NCBI GenBank assembly: GCA_050789445.1 | Contig: JAILXR010000001.1 | Coordinates: 186,001-250,000, forward strand | Origin: JAWSVE01 sp050789445 | Lineage (GTDB): Bacteria > Pseudomonadota > Gammaproteobacteria > Pseudomonadales > Cellvibrionaceae | Direction of reading: 5' to 3' | DNA length: 64,000 nucleotides | Shown: one piece after another, positions 8,600-18,201 of the stretch | Layout of the letters: every line of letters starts with the position of its first letter | Numbering within the stretch: position 1 is the first letter of the stretch | Translations under genes and position numbers: made by a program | Notes under the pieces: generated by a model | Seen by the model: the letters and a program-made list of their open reading frames with translations, nothing else | Told to the model about the DNA's origin: nothing | Database searches by the model: none

Positions 8600-10678
8600 T
8601 TAGCTTAATGTTTGATTTGCCAAAAGCGGTGGGACAGGACAGTCTAGGCTGTCTGCGATTGCACGAAATAATTCGGCTTCTGTTGCTGTAATCTTATCGT
8701 CATGACTTATGCAAATAGCGACAGATTTTAAAAGCGCTGGCTTTTCAAGAGGCTTTAAGTTGGCAAGAGAATTTAAGGCGCGATCGAGTTCAGGAAGTGC
8801 GACATTCTCTTCTTTCAAGATTGGTAGGCTTTCCAAGTTTAATTCTTTCATTGCAGCTTGGTAAGCATTGTTAGCTTTAGTCGCGCCATTGTGTCCGGAG
8901 TGAGCAACTAATGATAATAATGTTTGGCATTCCGATTTTAATTGAGAGATTTTTTTATTGTTTCTTGTGTTGAGCTGATCTTCAAGATTGTGAATTAGAA
9001 TTCGGTAGATGGCCCACTCAAATAAATCCACATTATCGTCTGTTTTGATAATAGAAATTAAATTTTTCTTGAAAACACGATGCTGTGGTTCTGATAGAGT
9101 TTTTAACGCAGGCATACAGAGTTCAATCAGCGGAAGAAACAATACATCGTCTAACTTACTGATAGTTGTTTGAAATTGCTTAGTAAATTTAAACACAATG
9201 GGATGCGCTTTTTGTTGTAATAAAGCTAATTGTTTTTCGAGTACTTGAGGCGAGCTTTTATCGAGAAGAATGCAGTAGATAACTGCTCGCGCAGAAAAGG
9301 AATCGTGGGTAGCATCATTGATATCTGAAGGAATCGACTTTATTAGTTGTTGGGCATGAGCAACATGAGCAATGGTTGGTTGGCCTATAGAGTTAATGGC
9401 TGAAGTGTTACTGCTCACTTTCGGTTTGCCATCAGCATGTTGTGCGTTCATTGTGCTTTCTAGAGCACCAGCTGCAATAACAGCAGTTGTAATTTTTCCC
9501 GCAATATTATCGTTTGAATGAGTATTTGATCTACCTAAATCTAAAATGTCGAGAGGATCGCTTCGGTCATTATTGGCACTAGAATTTCTGTCTAAACCAC
9601 TACCTTCTTCTTTTTCTTCAATTCCTGTAACAATCGGAAATTTTCCATCCCACCGAGGGTTTATTCGTTTTATTCGATCAGGAAGAGGAGGGTGAGTTGC
9701 CATTAGCCCATTTAAATGAGTTGCAATTCCTTGCCCAAAATACAAATGACTATATTCGGCTGCATGAGGGTTATGAAGTAATGAGCCAGCAGAATAGCCG
9801 CCAATTTTTTGTAAAGCCCCACCGATACCGTCAGGATTTCTGGTGAACTGCACTGCAGAAGCATCAGCCAAAAATTCACGCTGACGACTAACGGCAGCCT
9901 TAATAATATTGCCAAAAAACGTACCGGCATAACCAATAACAATTAACGCAATGCCAAGCCCTAAAATGGCGATAGGATTATTGTCTCGGCTTCTTCGAGA
10001 AAGACCACTGTATGCGGCAGAGCGAGTAATAAAATACCCGATAAGCCCAATAACTAATATCCCGTGTAGTAACCCAATTAAACGGATGTTTAGTCGCATA
10101 TCGCCATGAAGAATGTGACTGAATTCATGAGCAATCACGCCTTGTAATTCTTCTCGGGAAAGAAGTTGAATGCATCCACGCGTGATGCCAATGACAGCAT
10201 CTTGGGCTTTAAAACCCGCTGCAAACGCATTAATTCCATCTTCGTCAATAAGATAAACTGGGGGCACAGGTGTACCAGAAGCAATCGCAATTTCTTCTAC
10301 TACATTAAGAATTCTTTTTTCTGCGCGATCCTTAGTGTTGTGATCGAGAAGTTTCCCTCCTAACGATTCAGCAACACGTTTACCGCCACCACTTAATTGA
10401 ATCAGTTTATAGATCGAGCCTGCGGAAACAACGAGGCCTACACCAAGAGTAATGTAAGCGAGAACTTCAAAGCTCAAAGACTGTAGTGCGACAGAGAAAA
10501 AGCCCGCATTTTGATCGTAGGCGCTAACAGCGGTATCTGTTCGAAGTTGAAAAAAATAATAAACAACAGAGAAGGCGACGGTAGTTAATAGTATGAGGCC
10601 AAGAACAGCCATGACTAAAAATACAACCAGCCATTTTGTGTTGCGTCTTGCGGTATGTTGATGCTGAAAAAAATCCAC
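8600..10678 (-). CDS. M48-family membrane zinc metallopeptidase with TerB-like C-terminal region
   Basis: HtpX/Ste24-like integral-membrane peptidase. The 692 residues comprise two N-terminal membrane helices, the peptidase domain with the zinc motif VIAHEFSHILHGD (about residue 183) and two more membrane helices with the REFLADASAVQFTR segment that supplies the third zinc ligand. After about residue 350 comes a long soluble extension. The end of that extension (LLKSVAICISHDDKITATEAELFRAI) resembles a TerB-like helical domain. HtpX itself is about 290 residues, so the extension is more than half of this protein. It is paired with lemA upstream, a common association. The GTG start has GGAG about 10 bases upstream. 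The substrate is unknown. Confidence 0.85.
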   Translation of the reverse strand: MDFFQHQHTARRNTKWLVVFLVMAVLGLILLTTVAFSVVYYFFQLRTDTAVSAYDQNAGFFSVALQSLSFEVLAYITLGVGLVVSAGSIYKLIQLSGGGKRVAESLGGKLLDHNTKDRAEKRILNVVEEIAIASGTPVPPVYLIDEDGINAFAAGFKAQDAVIGITRGCIQLLSREELQGVIAHEFSHILHGDMRLNIRLIGLLHGILVIGLIGYFITRSAAYSGLSRRSRDNNPIAILGLGIALIVIGYAGTFFGNIIKAAVSRQREFLADASAVQFTRNPDGIGGALQKIGGYSAGSLLHNPHAAEYSHLYFGQGIATHLNGLMATHPPLPDRIKRINPRWDGKFPIVTGIEEKEEGSGLDRNSSANNDRSDPLDILDLGRSNTHSNDNIAGKITTAVIAAGALESTMNAQHADGKPKVSSNTSAINSIGQPTIAHVAHAQQLIKSIPSDINDATHDSFSARAVIYCILLDKSSPQVLEKQLALLQQKAHPIVFKFTKQFQTTISKLDDVLFLPLIELCMPALKTLSEPQHRVFKKNLISIIKTDDNVDLFEWAIYRILIHNLEDQLNTRNNKKISQLKSECQTLLSLVAHSGHNGATKANNAYQAAMKELNLESLPILKEENVALPELDRALNSLANLKPLEKPALLKSVAICISHDDKITATEAELFRAIADSLDCPVPPLLANQTLS

Positions 10679-10695
10679 GTGTTTTTTACTCCAGC

Positions 10696-10731
10696 AAAAA
10701 AGCGCTAAATACTGTAAAAATATTTAGCGCT
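10696..10731 (-). terminator. Intrinsic terminator or attenuator between lemA and the M48 peptidase
   Basis: Read on the minus strand, AGCGCTAAATA and its perfect 11-bp complement (10701-10711 and 10721-10731) enclose a nine-base loop and are followed directly by six T residues. It lies inside an apparent lemA-peptidase operon, so it probably lowers peptidase expression relative to LemA. Confidence 0.75.
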
Positions 10732-10768
10732 AGATTTCTATTGTCTATGTTTTTTTAAAATGATGTGT

Positions 10769-11365
10769 TTAAAAAGAAACTTTTGGCGCAGCTTGGATTT
10801 CAGCGCTGTCTTCAAATTCTAGCAGGCTGGCATCGGTTGGGTGGCCAAATGTTGTAGCAAGTAATACAGGCGGAAAGGTTTGGCGGTAAGTATTGTATGC
10901 GGTAACAGCATCGTTGAATGCTTGTCGGGAAAAGGCAACTTTGTTTTCTGTCGTAGTCAGTTCTTCAGACAGTTGCATCATGTTTTCATTCGCTTTCAAG
11001 TCAGGATAGGCTTCGACAACAACGTTGAATTTTCCGAGAGCGCTCCCTAAGTTACTTTCAGCACCTGAGAGTTCATTGATAGCTGCTTTATCACCAGGGT
11101 TTGCCGATGCTGCTTTAAGGCCATTAGAAGCCGCATTACGAGCATTGATAACAGCTTCGAGGGTTTCTCTCTCGTGAGCCATATATCCTTTAGCGGTTTC
11201 AATCAGATTGGGGATCAGGTCGTATCGACGCTTGAGCTGTACTTCAATTTGAGAGAATGCGTTTTGATAGCGGTTTTTAAGATTAACCAGGTTGTTGTAG
11301 ATCGCTATGACATAAAAAACTAGCGCTGCAATAATAACCAGAATGATAATTGCTGTAGTACCCAT
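10769..11365 (-). CDS. LemA family protein
   Basis: 198-residue LemA protein with one N-terminal transmembrane helix (about residues 4-24) and the helical LemA domain marked by YNNLVNLKNRYQNAFSQIEVQL, RRYDLIPNLIE and NARNAA. It ends in a short low-complexity tail. The start has a good GGAGAGG upstream. LemA proteins often sit beside M48 peptidases or TPM-domain proteins, as here. The molecular function of the family is not established. Confidence 0.92.
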   Translation of the reverse strand: MGTTAIIILVIIAALVFYVIAIYNNLVNLKNRYQNAFSQIEVQLKRRYDLIPNLIETAKGYMAHERETLEAVINARNAASNGLKAASANPGDKAAINELSGAESNLGSALGKFNVVVEAYPDLKANENMMQLSEELTTTENKVAFSRQAFNDAVTAYNTYRQTFPPVLLATTFGHPTDASLLEFEDSAEIQAAPKVSF

Positions 11366-11496
11366 AACTGCCTCTCCGATAAGCTGCCAACATGAATATG
11401 GTCGTTAGTGTAACCGAATTGACAGCCTTTCGACGTGATAAAATGTAAATTTATTCGCTATGAAGTACACAGAACACAGAAAAGGCTGGTGATTAA

Positions 11497-14151
11497 TTAG
11501 CCAGTATTTCTGAGTCCTGCTGCAATACCGCCGATTGTTACCATCAACGCTTTCTCAACGTCATCACTACTTTTGTTTCTGTCTCGATTAAGTAGTTCAA
11601 CCTGCAATAGATTGAGAGGGTCAATGTAGGTATTACGGAGGCCTAGCGAATATTTTAGCCAAGGCAAATCTTGAAGTAGGTTTTCGTCATTGGAAATTGA
11701 TAGCGTCAAAGCGATATCAGCATCGAGCCTTTTTCTCAGCTTTTCCCCTAAACTTCGTAGAACAGGGTCAACCAATTGTTGTTCGTAGTACTCTGCAAGA
11801 TCGCCATCCGTTTTTGCAAATACCATTTCTAGCATGCTGATACGGGTGGAGAAAAACGGCCAGTGTTCACACATGGATTCTAATTCTTTGCGTTGACCAC
11901 GATCGATTAATTTTTCGAGTGCTTCTCCTGCGCCATACCAAGCGGGAACCATTAAACGATTTTGCGACCAAGCAAAACTCCAAGGAATCGCCCGTAAGCT
12001 GCTGATTCCTCCCGCGCCTTTTCTTTTTGCTGGTCGAGAGCCTAAAGGTAATTTGCTGAGTTCTTGAATCGGAGTTGCTGAATTAAAATAATCAATAAAT
12101 TGTTTATCGCGAAAGACTAGGTCTCGATAAGCTTCTGATGATATAGCAGAGAGCTCGTCAACAATGTCTCGCCAACTCGCTTTGGGTGCAGGAGGTGGGA
12201 TTAAATTCGATTGCAGCATTGCGCTGGTATATAAATTAAAAGTATTGACCGCTTTGGCTGGTAAGCCCAATTTAAAGCGAATCATTTCGCCTTGTTCTGT
12301 CACCCGCAAACCATTTTTCAAGGAGCCGGGAGGCTGTGATAAAAGTGCAGCTCTTGCTGGAGCGCCACCTCTGCCGGTTGTTCCACCTCGCCCATGAAAT
12401 AGTGTTGGCTGCACACCAGCGTCATTACATACTTTTAATAATGCTTCTTGCGCGCGATATTGAGCCCAAGAAGCGGCCATAACACCGGCGTCTTTTGCAG
12501 AGTCTGAATAGCCAATCATAATCATTTGTTTATCGCCGATAGAATCTCGATAAACGGGTGTTGATAATAAGGCCGTCATAATTCCGGCAGCATTATCTAA
12601 ATCGTCTAGCGTTTCAAATAATGGCGCTACAGGTAAAGGCGCACACCCGAATTCTTTTAATAATAATGTTACGGCCAAAACATCCGATGTCGCTTTTGCC
12701 ATCGAGATAATATAAGCGCCGAGGGATTCTGGATGTTGTTGCGATAACATCGCAAATGTATCGAGTACTTCTTTTACATCAGCGCTGGGTTTCCATTGGC
12801 GGGGGAATAGAGGGCGTTTGTTGGTGAGCTCTGCGGCTAGAAAATCAATGCGTTCTTGCTCTGGCCATTCTGCATAATTACCAATCGACAAATATTGGGT
12901 CAGCTCTGCGAATACTTGCATGTGGCGAGTGCTTTCTTGTCGAATATCTAATCGAACTAAATGACTGCCAAAACATTTTACGCGTTGTAATGTATCGCGT
13001 AAGCTACCGTTTGCAATCATATCCATACCGCAATCAATCAATGACTCATAGCAGGCATAGAGCGGTTCCCATAACTGATCATTATTTTCAATAACAGGTT
13101 GTTGAATCGGTTCCCGATTTTTTAAGAGATCATCGATATTATTAAGCGTGTTATTTAATAGTGTGCGCAATTCTTTTAATACTGCACGATAAGGTTCTCG
13201 ATGGTTGCCGACACGTTTTTTAAGCGAGTCAGAACATTCGTTCATGGACAGCTCACTCATCAACATGTTGATGTCATTTAAAAATAAATCGGCGGCTTTC
13301 CAGCGAGCTAAGCGGATAACTTCTTGAGTAACAACAGCGGTTACGTTTGGATTTCCGTCGCGGTCTCCCCCCATCCATGAGGTAATTTGTACTGGTGCAA
13401 ATGTAATCGGTAATTCATGACCGATATTTTTTTCGACGGTAGCAGCTAATTGATTTAAATATAAAGGGACGGCTTCCCATAAACTGTTTTCAATGACGGC
13501 AAAGCCCCATACGGCTTCGTCAACTGGGGTTGGCTTTTCACTACGTAACTCATCTGTATGCCACCATTGCGCAATGAGCTGGGTGAGTCGTACGTGTAAC
13601 TGTTCCTCTTCTTTTTTTGAGAGCTTGCGAGTTTCAAGTTCTTGAAGACAATAATAAATACGATTTTGTTTTTCAATTAATGTGCGGCGTGTAATTTCGG
13701 TTGGGTGAGCGGTTAATACAAGGTCGAGGTGCAAAGCATCAATCGCTTTGATGGTGTCTTCGGCAGAAATATTTGCTTTTTTCAGCGTTGCTAATTGTTC
13801 TTCGATCGAACCAGAATCAATTAGATTAGTGACTTCTAAGCTGTCTGATGGAGTCTTCAGCGTGCTATACAATTGTTCAGCAATGTTGGCGAGGTTGAGA
13901 AATTGATTAAATGCTCGAGCGACTAAAACTAATTTGTCTTCGGGTAATTCTTTTAGATGCTTAATGAGTTGAGTACGTTTTTCTGGGTTTTCTTCACGAG
14001 AGGCTTTTGCTAATTGTCGAATATGTTCGACACTGTTAAGGAGGTCTTGTCCGTGAGCCTTTGCGATAACCTGCCCTAGAATTCGACCTAGTAGCCGAAC
14101 ACATGACTTTAAAGGGAGTTGCTGTTCGTATTGTTCAGAACTTGTTGGCAT
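11497..14151 (-). CDS. ppc: Phosphoenolpyruvate carboxylase
   Basis: Makes oxaloacetate from PEP and bicarbonate to refill the TCA cycle. I set the start at the ATG at 14151 (protein MPTSSEQYEQQ, 884 residues) because AGGAG lies six bases upstream and the N-terminus then matches E. coli Ppc. A start 13 codons further up is less likely. Catalytic motifs are intact: LTAHPTE (active-site His), GYSDSAKDAG, FHGRGGTTGRGGAP (active-site Arg and glycine loop) and the invariant C-terminus RNTG. It is monocistronic, flanked by a 285-bp gap upstream and a 131-bp gap before lemA. Confidence 0.97.
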   Translation of the reverse strand: MPTSSEQYEQQLPLKSCVRLLGRILGQVIAKAHGQDLLNSVEHIRQLAKASREENPEKRTQLIKHLKELPEDKLVLVARAFNQFLNLANIAEQLYSTLKTPSDSLEVTNLIDSGSIEEQLATLKKANISAEDTIKAIDALHLDLVLTAHPTEITRRTLIEKQNRIYYCLQELETRKLSKKEEEQLHVRLTQLIAQWWHTDELRSEKPTPVDEAVWGFAVIENSLWEAVPLYLNQLAATVEKNIGHELPITFAPVQITSWMGGDRDGNPNVTAVVTQEVIRLARWKAADLFLNDINMLMSELSMNECSDSLKKRVGNHREPYRAVLKELRTLLNNTLNNIDDLLKNREPIQQPVIENNDQLWEPLYACYESLIDCGMDMIANGSLRDTLQRVKCFGSHLVRLDIRQESTRHMQVFAELTQYLSIGNYAEWPEQERIDFLAAELTNKRPLFPRQWKPSADVKEVLDTFAMLSQQHPESLGAYIISMAKATSDVLAVTLLLKEFGCAPLPVAPLFETLDDLDNAAGIMTALLSTPVYRDSIGDKQMIMIGYSDSAKDAGVMAASWAQYRAQEALLKVCNDAGVQPTLFHGRGGTTGRGGAPARAALLSQPPGSLKNGLRVTEQGEMIRFKLGLPAKAVNTFNLYTSAMLQSNLIPPPAPKASWRDIVDELSAISSEAYRDLVFRDKQFIDYFNSATPIQELSKLPLGSRPAKRKGAGGISSLRAIPWSFAWSQNRLMVPAWYGAGEALEKLIDRGQRKELESMCEHWPFFSTRISMLEMVFAKTDGDLAEYYEQQLVDPVLRSLGEKLRKRLDADIALTLSISNDENLLQDLPWLKYSLGLRNTYIDPLNLLQVELLNRDRNKSSDDVEKALMVTIGGIAAGLRNTG

Positions 14152-14348
14152 TTTTGCTCCTATCATTAATGAAAACTTTTCAAATATCACGGCTTCTAAT
14201 CATGCACTTGATATGCCAATTGATCAATAAGCACTTAAAATATAAGGGCCAAAACAGTGTGTACTACATAGAAGTTTAGGCGACTGATGAATTCATTACT
14301 GTTTCAGCGAGTAATTTTGTTGAAGTAGGGGTTGAATGGAAAACTGGA

Positions 14349-14385
14349 AGTTACTAATGGTTGTTATTAAAAACCATTAGTAACT
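14349..14385 (-). terminator. Perfect 14-bp inverted repeat downstream of dolP
   Basis: AGTTACTAATGGTT (14349-14362) is the exact reverse complement of 14372-14385, with a nine-base loop. It sits 52 bp beyond the dolP stop and about 200 bp before ppc. The following minus-strand sequence is only moderately T-rich, so it may be a weak terminator of the lpoA-yraN-diaA-dolP operon. A role as a binding site upstream of ppc is also possible. Confidence 0.5.
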
Positions 14386-14436
14386 GATAGGTAAGAGTTA
14401 GATAAAAAATTAAAGTTATAAATAATATTGGCGAGA

Positions 14437-15015
14437 TTAGTCAAGGTACTCAATGGCGAGTACGACTTTTTGTACGCCGGATGTCGTTCTTGCTATATCG
14501 GAAGCTCTTTCTGCTTCAGCTCTCCCTAGTAAACCCATAAAGTGAACAGTTCCGTTCTCAGTGATAATTTTTAATCGATTAGAACGAATTTCTTTGTTCG
14601 CTAGTAGTTTTGTTTTTAGTTTGCTTGTAATCCAGGCATCGCCAATAGTAGCAAAAAATGAAATTGGCGCTTGAACTTGTAGTTCATTATGGACTTGCCT
14701 GACCTTGCTAAGTTTAGACACTGTCTTTGCTGCTAATTGCCTCAGTTCGTTATTTCTTATTTGCCCTGTGAGAAGTACAACGCGGTTGTAACTTGTTACC
14801 GTGATGGGCGCACTTTTAATATCAGGGTGCGCTTTTTTAAGATTAACATTGGCAATGGTTTCTATTTGAGAGTCATCGATGGCCGTTCCCATGGTGCGAC
14901 GATTAGGGTCCATGTCGATGGGCTCTGAAGTGGTCGCATTGATCACAGTGGAACAGCCATTGAGTAAAATACATAGCAGACCAATTGATAAAATGGTTAG
15001 CTTTTTAGTCATCAT
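14437..15015 (-). CDS. dolP: Outer-membrane BON-domain lipoprotein DolP (YraP)
   Basis: 192-residue lipoprotein with a lipobox ending LLNGC and Ser at +2, which predicts the outer membrane. It contains two BON domains (about residues 48-115 and 125-190), the arrangement of DolP, which supports outer-membrane integrity and the BAM machinery. The start ATGATG overlaps the diaA stop (4 bp) and has GGAG eight bases upstream. Last gene of the lpoA-yraN-diaA-dolP cluster. Confidence 0.92.
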   Translation of the reverse strand: MMTKKLTILSIGLLCILLNGCSTVINATTSEPIDMDPNRRTMGTAIDDSQIETIANVNLKKAHPDIKSAPITVTSYNRVVLLTGQIRNNELRQLAAKTVSKLSKVRQVHNELQVQAPISFFATIGDAWITSKLKTKLLANKEIRSNRLKIITENGTVHFMGLLGRAEAERASDIARTTSGVQKVVLAIEYLD

Positions 15016-15599
15016 TCTTGTGCTCCGAAAAGTTGAAAATCAATTAAGTCACAAAGACAAAGTAAACTCAATAAATGAACTTCGTTAATATGTATATTAG
15101 AGTCAGATGGGGCGCGAAGTTCAATATCATTTTGGTTGAGTAGTGTCGCTAAGTCGCCACCATCGTGACCCGTTAAAGCAATGATGGGAATGTTTTTGTC
15201 ATGGGCTGCGGCAAGTGCCTGAACAATATTACTTGAGTCACCAGTCGTGCTAACTAGTATTAATACATCACCTTCCTGTCCAAATGCTCTTATTTGTTTT
15301 GCGAAAATATCATTGTAACTCGCATCGTTAGCAATGGCTGTTAAAGCGGTACTATCTGCACTAATGCTGATTGCCGGTAGGCTGGGGCGCTCTTGTTCGA
15401 GTCTGTTGAGTAAGTTGGAGACGAATATTTGTCCAAGTGCAGATGAGTTGCCATTGCCAGCAACTAGAATTTTTTTCTCATTAAGTAATGCGTTGACAAT
15501 AGTTAAGCTGGCTGCTTCGATGAGAGGCGCTAGAGTTTCTCCCGCCTGCATTTTTGTTTCTATGCTTTGGTGAATGGTTTGGATAACGCGGTTTTGCAT
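15012..15599 (-). CDS. diaA: SIS-domain protein DiaA / phosphoheptose isomerase-like
   Basis: 195-residue single-SIS-domain protein, GmhA-like in sequence. The glycine-rich GNGNSSALGQIFVSNLLNRL segment and the SISADSTALTAIANDASY segment are the sugar-phosphate site region of the family. In the yraN-dolP context the orthologue is DiaA, which binds DnaA and regulates timing of replication. Many genomes annotate the same gene as phosphoheptose isomerase, and the sequence alone does not exclude GmhA activity. It is coupled to dolP by a 4-bp overlap. Confidence 0.85.
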   Translation of the reverse strand: MQNRVIQTIHQSIETKMQAGETLAPLIEAASLTIVNALLNEKKILVAGNGNSSALGQIFVSNLLNRLEQERPSLPAISISADSTALTAIANDASYNDIFAKQIRAFGQEGDVLILVSTTGDSSNIVQALAAAHDKNIPIIALTGHDGGDLATLLNQNDIELRAPSDSNIHINEVHLLSLLCLCDLIDFQLFGAQE

Positions 15600-15688
15600 A
15601 TTAAGTCGCTATTTTTAGATTTCTGGTTAAAAATTTTATCGGTCTATGTTGTTTTTAATTTTCGATTAACATCAAAGAGGTTTAATTA

Positions 15689-16108
15689 TCAATAAAATGC
15701 GTTTTTAATCCATTCAAATTTAGGTTGGTTGTTGTTTAGCTCAACGCCTACCACATCAAATCGGCAGCTTACTTTTTGAGTTAACTTTGTTGCTTGTAAG
15801 TAATGCTGTGCTGCTTTGATGATCTTCTTTTGTTTGTGTGCAGCAACGCTTTCAATTGCAGAGCCATAGGCGGAATTTTTTCGAAAGCGAACCTCGATAA
15901 AAACAAGTTGATCTTTGTCGAGCATGATCAAATCAATTTCTCCAAGCGGACAATTGTAATTACATGCTTGTGTTTTTAATCCTTGCTCTTGTAAATGTTT
16001 TTGCGTAGCTACTTCGGCCCAGTTGCCGATTTTTTTCTTTTTTGTTTCTTTTGACGAAGTACCTTCATGATTTTTTTGTAGAGTAAATTTAAGTTTTTCT
16101 GTCCACAT
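15689..16108 (-). CDS. yraN: YraN / UPF0102 endonuclease-like protein
   Basis: 139-residue member of the UPF0102 family, a predicted restriction-endonuclease-like fold. The core GEIDLIMLDKDQLVFIEVRFR carries the Asp and Glu-x-Arg positions of the PD-(D/E)XK-like site, with the usual Lys changed to Arg as in many family members. The conserved RFDVVGV segment follows. The N-terminus has an extra lysine-rich stretch of about 25 residues. It lies between lpoA and diaA as in E. coli. Biochemical function is unproven. Confidence 0.88.
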   Translation of the reverse strand: MWTEKLKFTLQKNHEGTSSKETKKKKIGNWAEVATQKHLQEQGLKTQACNYNCPLGEIDLIMLDKDQLVFIEVRFRKNSAYGSAIESVAAHKQKKIIKAAQHYLQATKLTQKVSCRFDVVGVELNNNQPKFEWIKNAFY

Positions 16109-16160
16109 ATCTCATCCTTGAAATAATTAGTTTTTCGCTGGCCAGTTCTTTATTTCATTT

Positions 16161-18092
16161 CTAAAGCTCAGGGCGACTGTTTGGGTCAATCTCTGAATAG
16201 CTATCAATATCCACTTCTAAGACTAGATCTGGCATGAGAGCAACTTTACCTTCGCTGATTTCGACCCATGTTTGTTGTCTTGTAATTTGGCGCTTTGTAT
16301 TGAGGCGTAAAGCGCCAGTTGAGCCATAAAATCGAGCGCCTTGTACCAGTTCCAATTGTTTTAATCGTGGTTGAACTCGATAAGCATCAAGTCCCATGGC
16401 GTAAAACTGTTGGTAGCTTGGGTTTGGGTTTGCATTTTTGATGATTGCATCTTTAATGTCGTTATTGTCGTCAAACCACCAAGGTAATGTTGTGAAGCGG
16501 ATGCCATTTAAATCTTCACTCATTGATCCGGCATCACTGCCAGTATAAATATGTCGAGTTGCATAGACTGGAATATTGGAAGCGAAATGAAAATTAAGTG
16601 TTGGTTTGAGTAATTGTGCTTCTTGCGGTCTAGCCATCATAAAAATCAAATCAAGATCTTGTCGGCGCCGAGCTTCTTCAAATTTAATGCCACTACCTAA
16701 AAGACGTCTGATTTGACGGGCTCTATTTTCACTATCAGAAACAAGAAGGGAGTTTTTAACAACACGCTGATAATCAACCTTGTCACCAAAAGAACTTCGT
16801 TGAACGACTTTGCCGCCTAGTTCTTCCCATACTCTGGTAAAGGTATCGCCAGCTCGCTGACCAGTATCCGATTGCTTTATTAATACCATGGCGTTCCGAT
16901 GACCTTCTAGCCAAGCACGCTCAGCAATTTGCTCCGCTTCATCTTCTACTGGCAATCCGAATTGATATAAATTAGTGGGATAACCGTATTCACTGTCTCC
17001 TGAATTTAGTGCAAGTGTCGTAACAGGTAGATCAAGTCGATAAAATAATTCTTCAATATTTTGTTTTAATAAGGGACCAATGATGGCTTCAGCACCTTGA
17101 CTGATAGCTGTATCGTATATGTCATTAATATTTCCGTTGGCTGTATCGTAGAGTTTTATTGCGGGTGTACGGCCATTTTTATTTTTAGCGTCAAAGTATC
17201 CCGCCATAATACCGTCCCGGATAGCTTTTCCTGTCGCTCCATAAGGTCCGCTTAAGGGGAGTAGGATGCCAACTATTTTGGGTTGTTCTTCAACAAGCTG
17301 CCTTAATAATCTAAGATCGCTAGGCAAGCGTCTACTTGCTGGGTGATCAGGCCATTGTGCAATCCAGTTATCAACGGTTTCTTGTTGTCGTCCGAGATCA
17401 GATTCGTTATTTTTAGTGAGTGCAGCGAGGGAGTACCAACCTTGAGCAGACCGATCTTGTGATTCTTTACTCAAGCGCTGTAATTCATATTCAGATATGC
17501 TCATCAAGCTTTGCCAAAGCGCATCCTTGTTTTCATCTTGTTCTTCTTCTGTTAGATCCAGCGCACTTAACCGAATCCGCTCAGTAACACTTTCTTTTGA
17601 ATCGCCAAGTAGGGCAAAGAGTTCAGCGCGACGAGAGACAACAGTTCGCTTAGTGGCGGGATCAAGCTGTTCCCACTGTTGTTCGACTCGTGGGTTGGTT
17701 AGAATGCGTTGCGCTAAAAAGTAAGCATCATCATCAATAGCTATTCGACTATAGAGTAGTGTGTATTCGACAAATTCTTCAGCGAATAAAATATCGGAAT
17801 CGATGGAACCAAATATATTTCTGGCCCAGTCATCTTCTCCGATAGCAACGAGTAAACTGGCAGCCTCTAGATAGGTTTGATCCCTTTCAGGTGATTCAGC
17901 CCCTTCAGCAGAGGTCAGTAATTCTTGAATCTCTTCAGCCGTTTCTCTATCGGCTGTGACAGATGAGTTAAGATCAGAGGAAAGCTGAGAGGTACAACCA
18001 GAAAACACAACTAGCATGAGTGCTATAGCGCAGCAAAGTGCGAATGATGGCCGTCGAGAGGTTGTTAAGAAGAAAAGTTTAGAACTACTCAT
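16161..18092 (-). CDS. lpoA: Penicillin-binding protein activator lipoprotein LpoA
   Basis: Outer-membrane lipoprotein that activates PBP1A for peptidoglycan synthesis. 643 residues: signal peptide with lipobox VFSGC and Thr at +2 (outer membrane), an N-terminal helical TPR-like domain (about residues 35-270), and a C-terminal periplasmic-binding-protein-like domain beginning IVGILLPLSGPYGATGKAIRDG. Length and domain order match LpoA. First gene of the lpoA-yraN-diaA-dolP cluster, divergent from rsmI across 109 bp. Confidence 0.93.
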   Translation of the reverse strand: MSSSKLFFLTTSRRPSFALCCAIALMLVVFSGCTSQLSSDLNSSVTADRETAEEIQELLTSAEGAESPERDQTYLEAASLLVAIGEDDWARNIFGSIDSDILFAEEFVEYTLLYSRIAIDDDAYFLAQRILTNPRVEQQWEQLDPATKRTVVSRRAELFALLGDSKESVTERIRLSALDLTEEEQDENKDALWQSLMSISEYELQRLSKESQDRSAQGWYSLAALTKNNESDLGRQQETVDNWIAQWPDHPASRRLPSDLRLLRQLVEEQPKIVGILLPLSGPYGATGKAIRDGIMAGYFDAKNKNGRTPAIKLYDTANGNINDIYDTAISQGAEAIIGPLLKQNIEELFYRLDLPVTTLALNSGDSEYGYPTNLYQFGLPVEDEAEQIAERAWLEGHRNAMVLIKQSDTGQRAGDTFTRVWEELGGKVVQRSSFGDKVDYQRVVKNSLLVSDSENRARQIRRLLGSGIKFEEARRRQDLDLIFMMARPQEAQLLKPTLNFHFASNIPVYATRHIYTGSDAGSMSEDLNGIRFTTLPWWFDDNNDIKDAIIKNANPNPSYQQFYAMGLDAYRVQPRLKQLELVQGARFYGSTGALRLNTKRQITRQQTWVEISEGKVALMPDLVLEVDIDSYSEIDPNSRPEL

Positions 18093-18201
18093 GAAAATCT
18101 ACTCAAAAAATCAAAATTGTTAAATGCTAGATTATTGTGTGTTACTGATGGGCTAAAGTCATACCTCAACCGCAAGTGAGCACGAATTAATTAGGATAAA
18201 C

